From positions 124,001 to 188,000 of the forward strand of contig JAIETF010000030.1 of NCBI GenBank assembly GCA_019745415.1: 64,000 bases of DNA, written 5' to 3'. The DNA is from Candidatus Obscuribacterales bacterium (GTDB lineage Bacteria; Cyanobacteriota; Vampirovibrionia; Obscuribacterales; Obscuribacteraceae). The notes beneath the pieces were generated by a model. It saw only the letters and a list, made by a program, of their open reading frames with translations. It was not told the DNA's origin and searched no databases. Position numbers and translations under genes: made by a program. Every line of letters starts with the position of its first letter. Within the stretch, counting starts at the first letter, position 1. Below are positions 9,261-18,506 of the stretch, piece by piece.

Positions 9261-9347
9261 ATCTTGATGAGAACCTCGACTACAAACGCTTTCAACAAAT
9301 CCTGAGCTTTAGTAAACAGCATAACATCACTTTGCAGGCAAATGGAA

Positions 9348-9389
9348 ATTGGAGTTCTCGGCATAGTAATTGGAGTTCTCGGCATAGTA
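9348..9389. repeat. Perfect direct duplication of 21 bp
   Basis: Two head-to-tail identical 21-bp units (9348-9368 and 9369-9389) begin ATTGGAGTTCTCGG and end CATAGTA. A third partial copy (ATTGGATTTGG) follows directly. The duplication sits between the exported-protein gene and the dnaK terminator. Confidence 0.85.
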
Positions 9390-9401
9390 ATTGGATTTGG
9401 C

Positions 9402-9440
9402 AAAAGAAAAGGACTCGAACAGGTCGAGTCCTTTTCTTTT
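9402..9440 (-). terminator. Strong hairpin terminator after dnaK
   Basis: A perfect 17-bp inverted repeat (9402-9418 and 9424-9440) encloses a five-base ACAGG loop. The stem core is GGACTCGA/TCGAGTCC, and the outer stem is A-rich on the left and T-rich on the right. Read in the dnaK direction it ends in TCTTTT-like T-runs. It is 59 bp past the dnaK stop and could act in both directions. Confidence 0.85.
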
Positions 9441-9498
9441 AGGATTGGATTGGCTTGGGCTCGGTTTGCTGGTCCGAGACTGCGACCTCTACCCTGGA

Positions 9499-11466
9499 TT
9501 AATCTTCGGAAGCTCTGAACTCAGCGTCAACCACATCGTCGCCGCCACTGGATGTAAAGCCACCACCATCGTAACTACCGTCGTAGCCACCGGCGTTGCC
9601 ATCATAGCCACCGCCATGGCCGCCATTACCATCGTAGCCGCCCTGACCGTCGTCACCACCGCCTCCGCGCTGATGAGCAGCCTGTTGCAGGAGTACCAAG
9701 GCGCCCCTGAGTTCGTTCATGATGGTCTTGATAGTTTCGAGATCGGCATCTTCCTTGAGCTTGGCACGCAGGTCGGCTACAAGCATCTCGCAACGCGATT
9801 TCTCGCCAGCGGTGACCTTGTCCCCGAGTTCCTTGATCTGCCGTTCGACAGCGTATCCGATAGAATCGGCTTCGTTGCGCACATCGGCCTCTTCTTTGCG
9901 CTTTCTGTCGTCGCCGGCATAGGTTTCGGCTTCGCGAATCGCCTTCTCGATATCGTCTTTCGACATGTTGGTAGAGGCAGTAATCGTAATGCGCTGCTCT
10001 TTGCCGGTGCTCTGATCGCGAGCTGTAACGTTCATAATACCGTTGGCGTCGATATCGAAAGTCACCTCAACCTTGGGTACGCCTCGAGTTGCCGGAGGAA
10101 TACCGTCAAGACGGAAGTTTCCTAGCAGCTTGTTATCGCGAGCCATCGGGCGCTCACCCTGGAAAACGTAGATATCAACTGCGGTCTGGTTATCAGCAGC
10201 AGTAGAAAACACTTCAGTTTTGCGTGTTGGGATCGTGGTATTCCTATCAACCAACTTGGTCATGACACCACCCATGGTTTCAATACCAAGAGACAGAGGT
10301 GTAACGTCAAGAAGCACTACCCCTTTAACTTCACCACCCAGCACACCGGCTTGGATGGCGGCACCAACAGCAACGACCTCGTCAGGATTGACGGTTTGGT
10401 TAGGTTCTTTCCCACCGGTGACCTGCTTAACCAGCTCTTGAACGGCAGGGATACGAGTCGAACCACCTACTAGAACCACTTCATCAAGATTATCGTAGTT
10501 AAGCTTGGCGTCTTTGAGAGCTTGCTCCATCGGCTGACGGCAACGCTCAACTAAATGGCGAGTTAGGTCGTTGAATTTAGCACGTGAAATCTTCATTTCG
10601 AGGTGCTTGGGACCGGAAGCATCAGCGGTGATGAAGGGCAATGAGATATTGGTCTCAGTCACCGAAGACAGTTCAATTTTTGCCTTCTCGGCAGCTTCAG
10701 TAAGTCTTTGCAGAGCCTGACGGTCTTTACGCAGGTCAATACCTTCCAAAGTACTGAATTCATCAGCTACGAAGGTGACTATGCAATGGTCGAAGTCATC
10801 GCCACCCAAGTGTGTATCACCCGATGTGGACTTAACTTCGAATACACCATCGCCCACTTCCAGAATGGAAACGTCGAATGTACCGCCGCCAAGGTCGAAA
10901 ACGAGAATGGTCTCGTTATCTTTCTTATCTAGACCGTAGGCGAGAGCAGCTGCTGTAGGCTCGTTGATAATACGCAAGACTTCCAGACCGGCGATTGTGC
11001 CGGCGTTTTTGGTCGACTGACGCTGGGAGTCGTTGAAATAAGCGGGAACGGTAATTACAGCAGAGGTGACCTTTTCGCCAAGGTACTTCTCAGCATCTTC
11101 CTTGAGCTTGCGAAGAATCATCGCTGAAATCTCTTCAGGCGAATATTCCTTGCCCTGAATAGCAACCTTACAGCCGCCGTCACTTCCCTCTTTCACTTTG
11201 TAGGAAACAATTTTCTTCTCTGAATCAACTTCCGAGAATCTTCTTCCTACAAAACGCTTTATCGAATAAACAGTATTCTCTGGATTGAGAACTGCCTGAC
11301 GACGAGCCAACTGACCTACAAGGCGCTCACCTGATTTGGTAAATGCCACTACTGAAGGAGTGGTTCGCCCACCTTCGGCATTTGAGACCACAGTCGGCTG
11401 TCCGCCCTCCATCACTGCTACGACGGAGTTGGTGGTACCCAAATCGATGCCTACTGACTTACCCAT
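9499..11466 (-). CDS. dnaK: Molecular chaperone DnaK (Hsp70)
   Basis: The 655-residue product shows every Hsp70 landmark. [16 protein letters not shown] is at the N-terminus, and the phosphate-binding loops [16 protein letters not shown] and [14 protein letters not shown] lie in the ATPase domain. [13 protein letters not shown] marks the linker and start of the substrate-binding domain. A Gly/Tyr/Asp-rich tail ends in the conserved acidic VVDAEF. It refolds client proteins by ATP-driven binding and release, with DnaJ and GrpE as usual partners. Neither partner is adjacent, so the gene is monocistronic here. GGGAG lies about 12 bases before the ATG. No CIRCE element (TTAGCACTC-N9-GAGTGCTAA) was found upstream. 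Confidence 0.98.
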   Translation of the reverse strand: MGKSVGIDLGTTNSVVAVMEGGQPTVVSNAEGGRTTPSVVAFTKSGERLVGQLARRQAVLNPENTVYSIKRFVGRRFSEVDSEKKIVSYKVKEGSDGGCKVAIQGKEYSPEEISAMILRKLKEDAEKYLGEKVTSAVITVPAYFNDSQRQSTKNAGTIAGLEVLRIINEPTAAALAYGLDKKDNETILVFDLGGGTFDVSILEVGDGVFEVKSTSGDTHLGGDDFDHCIVTFVADEFSTLEGIDLRKDRQALQRLTEAAEKAKIELSSVTETNISLPFITADASGPKHLEMKISRAKFNDLTRHLVERCRQPMEQALKDAKLNYDNLDEVVLVGGSTRIPAVQELVKQVTGGKEPNQTVNPDEVVAVGAAIQAGVLGGEVKGVVLLDVTPLSLGIETMGGVMTKLVDRNTTIPTRKTEVFSTAADNQTAVDIYVFQGERPMARDNKLLGNFRLDGIPPATRGVPKVEVTFDIDANGIMNVTARDQSTGKEQRITITASTNMSKDDIEKAIREAETYAGDDRKRKEEADVRNEADSIGYAVERQIKELGDKVTAGEKSRCEMLVADLRAKLKEDADLETIKTIMNELRGALVLLQQAAHQRGGGGDDGQGGYDGNGGHGGGYDGNAGGYDGSYDGGGFTSSGGDDVVDAEFRASED

Positions 11467-11524
11467 ATTACTTTGAAACTCCCTTCGGACCTACTTTGAA
11501 AGCTAAGGCTGGAGACACCCAGGA

Positions 11525-11530
11525 ATTATA
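11525..11530 (-). promoter_or_regulatory. Candidate -10 box of the dnaK promoter
   Basis: On the minus strand a perfect TATAAT lies 59 bp before the dnaK ATG. The -35 position at 16-18 bp spacing is poor (GCTATG-like), so either the promoter relies on other contacts or the match is partly chance. No CIRCE or heat-shock sigma consensus was seen. Confidence 0.4.
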
Positions 11531-11540
11531 CTTGGGATAG

Positions 11541-11864
11541 GGCTCCACATAGCGGCAAATTTCGGATATTTAGATGCCACACTTCTTGAAATTTACCCGG
11601 CTGGAAGGTCAATTACCATTAAGAGTGTGAAAAATCCGTCTTTTTCCATCATGCGGTTCAGCTGAAAGCGGAAGTCCAAACTTATACAAACGTTTATATT
11701 TAATAATCGAGTTTACTAATTACAACCCGAGCCGAAATCAAGAGGAGCGGGCTTCCAAGAGATCGCACGGCGAGAGATCTTGCTGAACGATGTCTTCTAG
11801 GATAGTTCTGATAATGTTTCTTGGTTTCAATGGAGAAACAAATGCTCGTTTTCTGAAGAGAAAA
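11541..11864. other. Intergenic stretch without a recognised gene
   Basis: Between the dnaK promoter area and the terminator at 11865 no open frame with a ribosome binding site and no RNA gene was recognised. The stretch is AT-rich around 11690-11730. Confidence 0.4.
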
Positions 11865-11902
11865 GAGAAAAAAAGATTTTCGTACGAAAATCTTTTTTTC
11901 TC
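11865..11902 (-). terminator. Perfect hairpin terminator after the PATAN protein gene
   Basis: GAGAAAAAAAGATTTTCG (11865-11882), TA, then the exact 18-base reverse complement (11885-11902). It lies 36 bp past the stop of the leftward gene ending at 11938 and gives a seven-T run in either direction. The core matches the terminator at 6833. Confidence 0.8.
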
Positions 11903-11937
11903 AAATAACTCACCCTAAGACCAAAAACAGGCTAACC

Positions 11938-13509
11938 CTATCTCTTAGCAAGCTCCGCCCTAGCCTTGCCAACTAAAGACCCCAAAGTTACACAGTCCTC
12001 CGGAAGCGAAGCAACACCCAGAGCTGCCATCAGCGGATAACCGCCCATCCCTCCAGTTAGGGCGGTGGATACGATTAGCTCTTCCAACTTACTCGCCTTG
12101 ACTCTAGCCACTTGAGCATCAGTCTCTGGCATAACCAAAGCAAGACCGAAGGTCTCATAGTGAGCCAAAATATCCAGTTTTATCTTGCTTCTGTTGATTC
12201 TATCGGCCAACTCCTTGACACAAGTTATCGGTAACCTCTCCGGCACCTGCTCAGGAGACTGAGGTCGAATAGCTACGTCCAGCAAAATAAGAGAAAAGGG
12301 CCGACCATATAACTGCCATCGTTCGTACTCCCTTTCGAGAATCCAAAGAAGGCTCGGATAATTGAAAATTCCAGTGTCCTGCCTGGTCAACATGCGCTCA
12401 ACCGACCGCGCCTGAGTAAGGTCAAGATTAATCTCAAACCTCTTGCCAGGTGCTTCTGGTAACTCATCAACGAACGAAACCAGATCGCAATTTATAAAAT
12501 TAAAAATCACCGGTACCCAATCAGCCTTGGTTACATTGAAGCGGCGCAATATATCGCCTAGGCGAGTTCTGTTGTCAATCATCTGATATATCTGCTTCTG
12601 CAAAGCCATATCGGCTCCGGCTGCATCATTCAAAATCTCTTCTAGCCTGGTCTCTGAGAGAGGTTCCCCTTTTCTAATGAGAAAAGTGGTTTCCTTAATT
12701 CCTTTCGCCTTAATTGACTTAAACTGGTCATCCAGAGCGGCTCCTTCCATGAGCAGAAAGTCAAGCCGGCGTTTGATTGTGCGAGTTTCTCCAGGATCGC
12801 CCTGGAAGAAACGAAACTGACCATCGTCCCACCCGATTAGCTCTATCAGCGCGGCAGCTCCCTCGAGACTGCCCAAGACGCAGTGTATCGGCATTCCGTC
12901 CAGGAACATCACCTGCGCTTGGACGTTAGAGGATCGGACCTCAAGCCGACCGGTGGACTTACTCATACTTATCGATTGCAACAGATTGGGTATTTGAAGG
13001 TTCTCCAGATCCCCTTCCAGTGTAGGTCTAGCCTTTGAACGCACACCACTCTCTACATAAGCAGCACCGCTGTTGTTAGAGGATGAGAAACCAATAGCGG
13101 GAAAGCCGCTGTCTCTTGTTTGAGTATTGCCCTGGGCGACTTCGGAAGCGCTTCCAAGAGCCACTCTATTGAGATCGAAGCCTGGAAACTGAGCTGTAAT
13201 GAGCTGGTTGATATAGCCGGGATCAATACTGACTTGATCCCAGAGCATCATTGACGCCTGCCCATCGCTGCGATAGAGAGCCCAGTGCATATCGCCCTTG
13301 CCCCGATCTTTAAATGCGGCAAGCGCATATTCTTCAGGAGGATCGCCAAAGGGCAGCTCAGTTGTGCGTCCTACATTCCGCAAAGAATCGCTGAGCATCT
13401 CTTGCAATTGCTTCAGGGTTGGCAAGCCAGACTGCTTAGCCAACCGATTGAAAGTTCTTTCTTCGTTGCGCCTATTACCGAACACGACCCCACCTATATA
13501 TAGAGTCAT
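11938..13509 (-). CDS. PATAN (DUF4388) protein with a degenerate GGDEF-like C-terminus
   Basis: The 523-residue product has three parts. Residues 1-130 are an uncharacterised N-terminal region. A PATAN/DUF4388 domain at about 165-285 shows LEGDLENLQIPNLLQSI, the GRLEVRS strand, MFLDGMPIHCVLG and the ALIELIGWDDGQFRFF signature. The C-terminal 150 residues follow the GGDEF fold order: LLWILEREYERWQLYGRPFSLILLDV, then HYETFGLALVMPET where RYGGDEFALLLPET is expected. The signature motif and metal-binding acids are lost, so cyclic-di-GMP synthesis is unlikely and a binding role is more plausible. PATAN domains occur in two-component signalling regulators. No transmembrane segment is seen. Confidence 0.7.
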   Translation of the reverse strand: MTLYIGGVVFGNRRNEERTFNRLAKQSGLPTLKQLQEMLSDSLRNVGRTTELPFGDPPEEYALAAFKDRGKGDMHWALYRSDGQASMMLWDQVSIDPGYINQLITAQFPGFDLNRVALGSASEVAQGNTQTRDSGFPAIGFSSSNNSGAAYVESGVRSKARPTLEGDLENLQIPNLLQSISMSKSTGRLEVRSSNVQAQVMFLDGMPIHCVLGSLEGAAALIELIGWDDGQFRFFQGDPGETRTIKRRLDFLLMEGAALDDQFKSIKAKGIKETTFLIRKGEPLSETRLEEILNDAAGADMALQKQIYQMIDNRTRLGDILRRFNVTKADWVPVIFNFINCDLVSFVDELPEAPGKRFEINLDLTQARSVERMLTRQDTGIFNYPSLLWILEREYERWQLYGRPFSLILLDVAIRPQSPEQVPERLPITCVKELADRINRSKIKLDILAHYETFGLALVMPETDAQVARVKASKLEELIVSTALTGGMGGYPLMAALGVASLPEDCVTLGSLVGKARAELAKR

Positions 13510-13554
13510 ACCCTAATTGAAAGAACATTTTCCAGGCGGTCCTGATATTCGGCA

Positions 13555-14361
13555 TTAAAGAGGCAAAAGCTCACCAATTGCCAGGGCTCGCACCTCAACC
13601 TTCGAATCGCTGGACCTGGCAAGCTTAACCAAATCAGAGCTTTGATAACGAAAGAAAACCTGCTCCTTGAGAGGCTGCCAGTGCATAGGCACCAGACGCT
13701 TGGAATTGACTTCTTCAGCGATCTTAAGAGCTTCAGCCGGTGTGGCAGTTGCATATTTGCCACCAATGGGCAAAAGCGTGGTATGAATCTTCTTTCCCTG
13801 CAAAGCTTGGGCGATAAGCGGACTATATTTAGTAGCGCCCCCGTGGTAGACCCCCGAGAAGTAGTAGCCGTTCACAGGCTTGCCCGGCGCCGAACTGCGT
13901 GCAAAGAGAGTAAGGATGGTCTTGCCAAGACGATTGAGCGGTCGATGAGCCGGCACGGCTGTAATCTCCAGTCCCTTGAAATTGATGGTTTCATTATGCT
14001 CGATGGCGATCAGCCTGTTGGCTGGAATCTTACGCTTGTACTTGCGAGCCATCCACTGAATGAGCGCGCGAGGGCCGACAAACGTGCAGTCCCAGCGCTC
14101 GAAAAGTTCTCTGGCCATTAAGGCGCCATGGTCAAAATGCCCGACACTAAATAAAACGAGATCAGCTTTAGGCAAACGCGATATATCAACAGGTGCCTGG
14201 ATATAAGGGTCTGTATATACAACGAGCCCACCGACTTCAATGCAAAAGGCGCTGTGTCCTAGAAAGGTCAGGTTCAACTCCATCTCCCGTGCCGCAAGGC
14301 GCAAAATTCGTTCCCCTATTATGCACGAGGGCGAGTTAAGTTCCACGCAATCGACCGGCAA
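13555..14361 (-). CDS. MBL-fold metal-dependent hydrolase (UlaG-like)
   Basis: The product has the metallo-beta-lactamase fold order. LTFLGHSAFCIEVGGLVVYTDPYI is the start typical of COG2220 proteins, followed by SVGHFDHGA as the H-x-D-H metal motif. AVPAHRP, GYYFSGVYHGG and LVPMHWQPL supply further histidines. Family members cleave phosphodiesters, lactones or similar bonds with bound metals; the substrate is not evident. The longest frame starts at a TTG (14361) just after AGGAAAG and gives 268 residues. The family-like start is the ATG at 14283, but GGGAG there abuts the start codon, so the start is uncertain. Confidence 0.8.
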   Translation of the reverse strand: MPVDCVELNSPSCIIGERILRLAAREMELNLTFLGHSAFCIEVGGLVVYTDPYIQAPVDISRLPKADLVLFSVGHFDHGALMARELFERWDCTFVGPRALIQWMARKYKRKIPANRLIAIEHNETINFKGLEITAVPAHRPLNRLGKTILTLFARSSAPGKPVNGYYFSGVYHGGATKYSPLIAQALQGKKIHTTLLPIGGKYATATPAEALKIAEEVNSKRLVPMHWQPLKEQVFFRYQSSDLVKLARSSDSKVEVRALAIGELLPL

Positions 14362-14855
14362 ACTTTCCTAATCTTCTTCCAAAAGATCAACTAAGGCAAA
14401 ACTTTGCCCTGCAATCAAGACAATCGATCTAAAACTCAGCTGCCCTATGACTTTTCAGAAGGCATCACCAGTGGTGCGACTCAGCAAACTTTCGCTAAAT
14501 AGTAATCCTTTGCTGCACAGCAAGCCGGCGCCAAAAATCAAGCTGTCAATTAGAGGCAATCGCTGCTCCTGCGCTCAATTCAGGAAGCAAGCTCTAGCCA
14601 AAGACCTAGTTGCTTCACTGCAAAAGGCAAAGAAGCACTCAGACGAAGCTGACCAGCCGAGCTTCCCCTAGGTCATAGCTTGACAAAAGTATTCAAACAA
14701 TAGGGTCTCAAGTTCAAATTCCGCTAACCTCGCATTGACAATAATTAAGTTCGCTCGCGGTTTTCAAGAGATCTTTTTCACAGGTCTGTAACAATTTTTG
14801 GCTATGATGCCAATGGCATTGGTAAGAACCAGAAAAATAGATTGGCGGGCAACTC
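14362..14855. other. Intergenic region with weak promoter-like elements
   Basis: A 74-codon open frame at 14447-14671 has no Shine-Dalgarno and is probably not a gene. TTGACA occurs at 14735-14740 and TATGAT at 14803-14808, but no -35/-10 pair with normal spacing is formed. No RNA gene was recognised. Confidence 0.35.
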
Positions 14856-15557
14856 ATGACTCAAGAAATGTTTGGTTCAGCGGGAATCAACTCAAAAGAA
14901 CAGACTGGTAACGAACTGAACTCGGCTCTGCAGCAGCAAACAGCGCAAGTTAAGCAGAATTCCACGACGGCACAAACTTATTTTGCGGCGCCAAATCCCA
15001 GCTTCCAAAGCTTAACAAGCGACTCTGCAATTTTCAAAACAGATGAACCCAGAGCTAATGACATTATTTTGCGCCGGCAAAATAGAGAGAAAGAAGCGGC
15101 TAAACTGCGCGAATCGGCAAGACATAAAATGCTCGCTCAGCTAAAGGATATGCCGCTGCCCGAACACATAGCACTCGCCCTGGAAGCGACAATTTATGAA
15201 ATCACGGACAAAGCGCCACGAGCAGAATATCTAGCTGAGATTTTGGTGCTCTTCTTGCCTGAAGAAAAGCTCGTTTTCACTCAGATGCTCGGGCTCTTGC
15301 TTAAGGGCACCGCCGTTAAGGTTGGTTATTGGCGCGGAGAAGTTTTGTTTTCTTTGCATGACCAGGCCGGGCTGCAAGTGGAAGTCAAAATCAACGCCGC
15401 CAACAAAGTCTTGATGACAAGCCGCTATGAAGACCTGGAAGCACCCAGCTGCAGAAACAACAAGGCTGACGCCGCCACCCGCACCGAATCGGGACAAAGC
15501 CTGGTGGACCACACAGCCTTTATCACAATCTGCGCCAAAATTTGGACATCTTTGTAG
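14856..15557 (+). CDS. Uncharacterised cytoplasmic protein
   Basis: The 233-residue product is not recognised. The first 80 residues are Gln/Asn/Ser-rich and probably disordered. A charged helix (RRQNREKEAAKLRESARHKM) leads into an alpha/beta region (about 95-195), with helix-rich ALALEATIYEITDK and strands VKVGYWRGEVLFSLHD and LQVEVKINAANKVLMTSRYE. No signal peptide, membrane segment or catalytic motif is visible. The start is supported only by a weak GGCGGG about six bases upstream. The coding texture is consistent over the full length, so it is likely real. Confidence 0.55.
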   Translation: MTQEMFGSAGINSKEQTGNELNSALQQQTAQVKQNSTTAQTYFAAPNPSFQSLTSDSAIFKTDEPRANDIILRRQNREKEAAKLRESARHKMLAQLKDMPLPEHIALALEATIYEITDKAPRAEYLAEILVLFLPEEKLVFTQMLGLLLKGTAVKVGYWRGEVLFSLHDQAGLQVEVKINAANKVLMTSRYEDLEAPSCRNNKADAATRTESGQSLVDHTAFITICAKIWTSL

Positions 15558-15647
15558 ATACAAGCTCGGTCTATCAAAGCGCCCGAAAGCTTAGATTGAG
15601 TAGTTTCAATAGAGATCTTTATTTTGAAGTACTTCTATGCGATGTTT

Positions 15648-15773
15648 TGTATTGAACACTCTGTATTGAACGCTCTGTATTGAACGCTCTGTATTGAACG
15701 CTCTGTATTGAACGCTCTGTATTGAACACTCTGTATTGAATGCTTTGTATTGAATATCTTACTTTGAATGCAG
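15648..15773. repeat. Nine tandem copies of a 14-bp unit
   Basis: TGTATTGAACGCTC-type units start at 15648 and continue every 14 bp. Units two to five (15662-15717) are identical, units one, six, seven and eight carry one to four changes, and the ninth (15760-15773) is decayed. The array sits in the 15558-16001 gap between co-directional genes. The rest of that gap shows no gene. No hairpin forms within the unit, and 14 bp is not a multiple of three, so it is not a leftover coding repeat. Confidence 0.9.
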
Positions 15774-16001
15774 TGAATTAGCCGTCTCAAGTGGCAGTTT
15801 CCTGTTTTCTTTTACTGCACTCCTACTCAACGTGATACCACTGGTGGAGCGGCGCAGGCAAGGTCAACAAATAGATCTGAATCAAGGACTACTGCCAACT
15901 ATTTCAATCTGCTTCCTCAAAGCCCGCGCAAGCGGGCAAAGAAAGTGCACCGCCCCTGCCAAGAGGATATATTTATCTAGAGTGCGCAAAGGAGACGCCG
16001 G

Positions 16002-16496
16002 ATGACAGCACTGGCAGAGGGCAGCACGGCCCCAGACTTCAATCTCAAAGATTGCCGCGGCGAATCCTGCTCATTAGCCAAAGCCCTTGAACACGGTCCG
16101 GCATTCGTGGTTTTCTTCAAGGTTGATTGCCCGGTCTGTCAAATGACTCTTCCTTATATAGAGCGTTTGTTTAGCTACACTAGGAATCGCAAAACATCTG
16201 CAAGCGAAATCTATTCTCTTTGCCAGGACAATCTTGAGCAAGCGATCGACTTCAAAGCAGAATATCAATTGACCATGCCCATCCTCATCGACGAAGACCT
16301 CTTGGTCACCGAAAGCTACGGCTTAACGAATGTTCCGTCGCTATTTCTAATAAACGCTGACTACACTATTGAAAGCACTATAGTAGGCTTTGACAGAGAG
16401 GCTCTGATTCAAGCAGCAAAGAGGCTAGCCGGAGAAGATTTCCACCTATTCAGCCAAGAAGAAGCCGCCGCCCTACCGGCGTTTCGCCCTGGCTGA
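16002..16496 (+). CDS. Thioredoxin-fold protein of the TlpA/redoxin type
   Basis: The 164-residue product begins with the AhpC/TSA-like APDFNLKDCRGESCSL and has a CPVC active site (Cys43 and Cys46) after FVVFFKVDCP. A NVPSLFLINADYTI segment supplies the cis-proline loop. It is expected to act as a thiol-disulfide oxidoreductase or thiol peroxidase-like reductant. No signal peptide is seen, so it is likely cytoplasmic, unlike classical TlpA. GGAGACG lies about seven bases before the ATG. It is co-directional with the membrane protein and TPR genes that follow. Confidence 0.85.
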   Translation: MTALAEGSTAPDFNLKDCRGESCSLAKALEHGPAFVVFFKVDCPVCQMTLPYIERLFSYTRNRKTSASEIYSLCQDNLEQAIDFKAEYQLTMPILIDEDLLVTESYGLTNVPSLFLINADYTIESTIVGFDREALIQAAKRLAGEDFHLFSQEEAAALPAFRPG

Positions 16497-16555
16497 GGGA
16501 CAAATGTCAGGTTCTAGGTCTTAGAATCACCCCCACAAGCAAAACGGAAGTAATC

Positions 16556-17050
16556 ATGTTAAAACTCGCACGCATTGTCAGAATTATCGCCCTGGCCATG
16601 CTTTTCGGCGCCGGCTCGGGAATTGTTTTTGCAGCCATCACCTTGGTCAATGCCGCCAAAGCTCAGGGTATCCCGGCCACCGAAGCTGCCACGGTCAACG
16701 CCCCCATCTTTTACGAATTCGCCAAAGTGGCAGTGGGCTTTGCCATCGCCTTGGTTGTGGCAGAAGCTTTAGAAATTAAGGGCGACCTAAAAAACCTCGA
16801 AAAGCGCAGTAAATGGCCTATGGCACGCTATTTTGCCAGCATAGTTTCGGCAGTGGCGATTTTCATATTTTCGTATGGAATCGTACCCAAAATGAAAGAG
16901 TTGCAGCCCCAAATCAAAACAAACACCGCAATTAAGGCAGAGTTCGATAAGCTGCACCATGTCTCACGCGGCGTCTTTTCTGCCGCCATAGTCTTTGCCC
17001 TGGTTTCTCTTGTTATTCCGGTGTTAGGACCCGGACGCCACATGGAATAA
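16556..17050 (+). CDS. Small four-helix membrane protein, DUF4149/TMEM205-like
   Basis: The 164-residue product has four hydrophobic helices at about residues 10-32, 50-70, 90-110 and 135-160. The pattern VNAPIFYEFAKVAVGFAI followed by FDKLHHVSRGVFSAAI matches what I recall of the DUF4149 (TMEM205-like) family. The family's function is not established. It lies 59 bp after the thioredoxin-fold gene and 31 bp before the TPR gene, so co-transcription is plausible. Confidence 0.6.
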   Translation: MLKLARIVRIIALAMLFGAGSGIVFAAITLVNAAKAQGIPATEAATVNAPIFYEFAKVAVGFAIALVVAEALEIKGDLKNLEKRSKWPMARYFASIVSAVAIFIFSYGIVPKMKELQPQIKTNTAIKAEFDKLHHVSRGVFSAAIVFALVSLVIPVLGPGRHME

Positions 17051-17081
17051 TGCAAAAAATCAAATAAGGATTTATCAATCA

Positions 17082-18506
17082 ATGCCCGCAAGAAATCATA
17101 GCCACATTGTCGCCGCATCTTTGAGCTTTTCTTTGAGCCTTACCCTCGCTTCTTTGCAGTTTCTTTGCTCGACGCCCGCCTTAGCCTATAGCGATCCGGC
17201 CTTCGATCTTGGTCGCGCCCGCATGATGACCGGAGACTATGACGGCGCCATAACAGCACTGGGAGAATCTTTAGGGCTGAACTCAAACAATGCCCGGGCT
17301 TTGGTTTTGCGCGGCGAATGTTTCTTCAAGATGGGCAATTTCAAGCTGGCCATTCAAGACCTAACCAGTGCCATGCAATATTCGCCAAATAATATAAGAG
17401 CTTTGATTTTACGCGGGGTCAGCCACTGCAGCTTGGGCAAAGACGGTATGGCGCTCCTTGACTTTCAAGCGGCACTAAAGCTAAATGATAAACTTGCCGA
17501 AAGCTACTTCAATCGCATTACTGGTGGTGGCATAAGCGCTCTCGAAAAATTAGAGAGCTTACAATCCGGGCAACACCCTGACTACGGCAGCGACGCGGGC
17601 ACCGACATCCCCGACGACGAAGCCGGTATAAATGTGCATGCAATTAGAGACTTTAGAGAAGCGAAGAAATTATTCAAAGAGCAGCAAGATAGAAAAGCTC
17701 AGGCTCAGGCACAGGCTCAAGCCCAACAGCAGACGCAAAGCAACTCTCAATATAGAACGCCAGATAACAACCAGGCGAGCGCAGGCGGCAATGCTGATAC
17801 TTCAACGGCAGGCGGCCGAGCCGGCAAAAGAGGCAGAAATAATGGTATCGCACAAACGCCTGGCTCTGACAACGGCGACTTCGGAGCTCAAGGTGCCACC
17901 GACTATGGTGAAAGCGCACCCACCTCAGATGAGAAAAGCAACTCTAATCGCAAAACTCTAGTCAAAAAGAATCTGATTGGAGACCCTCGCAAATCAGCCG
18001 ATCCAGGCAACAGACTGCCATACATTTTCAAAGACGCGCAGAATAATGCCGACGTTGACAGCGACGACACTATTGCCAGATCAAGAAACGAAAGATTCAC
18101 ACCTAACCTAGACCAAGACCCAATGCGCGGCGAGTTTGGTCTTCTGTCAGGCGCCGGAGAGTTTCCCGGCGACCCGAAACAAGCCATCCTAGACTACAGC
18201 CAAGCTATCAAGCTCGACCCCACGAACGCCGAATACTACTACCGTCGGGCCAAAGCATACCAAAAACTGACCAAGGTCAATGAGGCCATGGGAGACTTCA
18301 ACCACGCGATCTTGCAAGATCCGCAGCAAGGAAAGTACTACGTCGGCCGCGCCTCGCTCTATTATCAGCTCGGGCGCTCGGTCTTGATGGATGCTGACAT
18401 AGTAGCGGCGCGCAACTGCAACCCGGATCTCCCCGCCGAAATTCACTTCAACCTCGACAGATTACCGCCGGGGACCCAGTGGGCCGGTGATGGGGCAAGG
18501 GACTGA
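17082..18506 (+). CDS. Exported TPR protein
   Basis: The 474-residue product has a signal peptide (hydrophobic core about residues 10-30, ending PALA). An N-terminal block of three TPRs (about 40-150) carries repeated ALVLRGECFFKMGN- and ALILRGVSHCSLGK-type units. A long Gln/Ala/Gly/Ser-rich linker follows, then a second TPR block (about 365-460; AILDYSQAIKLDPTNAEYYY and the next unit). It probably scaffolds protein contacts in the periplasm. AAGGA lies before the ATG. The 3' end overlaps the first arm of a duplicated hairpin element. Confidence 0.8.
   Translation: MPARNHSHIVAASLSFSLSLTLASLQFLCSTPALAYSDPAFDLGRARMMTGDYDGAITALGESLGLNSNNARALVLRGECFFKMGNFKLAIQDLTSAMQYSPNNIRALILRGVSHCSLGKDGMALLDFQAALKLNDKLAESYFNRITGGGISALEKLESLQSGQHPDYGSDAGTDIPDDEAGINVHAIRDFREAKKLFKEQQDRKAQAQAQAQAQQQTQSNSQYRTPDNNQASAGGNADTSTAGGRAGKRGRNNGIAQTPGSDNGDFGAQGATDYGESAPTSDEKSNSNRKTLVKKNLIGDPRKSADPGNRLPYIFKDAQNNADVDSDDTIARSRNERFTPNLDQDPMRGEFGLLSGAGEFPGDPKQAILDYSQAIKLDPTNAEYYYRRAKAYQKLTKVNEAMGDFNHAILQDPQQGKYYVGRASLYYQLGRSVLMDADIVAARNCNPDLPAEIHFNLDRLPPGTQWAGDGARD

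Noticed and set aside
9391-10125. Long plus-strand open frame (244 codons) opposite dnaK
   Set aside because: It is antisense to the conserved C-terminal part of dnaK and the protein has no recognisable features.
11467-11640. Possible CIRCE element upstream of dnaK
   Set aside because: A GAGTG motif is present, but the TTAGCACTC-N9-GAGTGCTAA inverted repeat is not.
14447-14671. A 74-codon plus-strand open frame in an intergenic gap
   Set aside because: There is no Shine-Dalgarno, no domain and no supporting neighbour; it is basic and Ser-rich in a way typical of chance frames.
15648-15773. CRISPR array
   Set aside because: The 14-bp units are contiguous without spacers and no cas gene is present.
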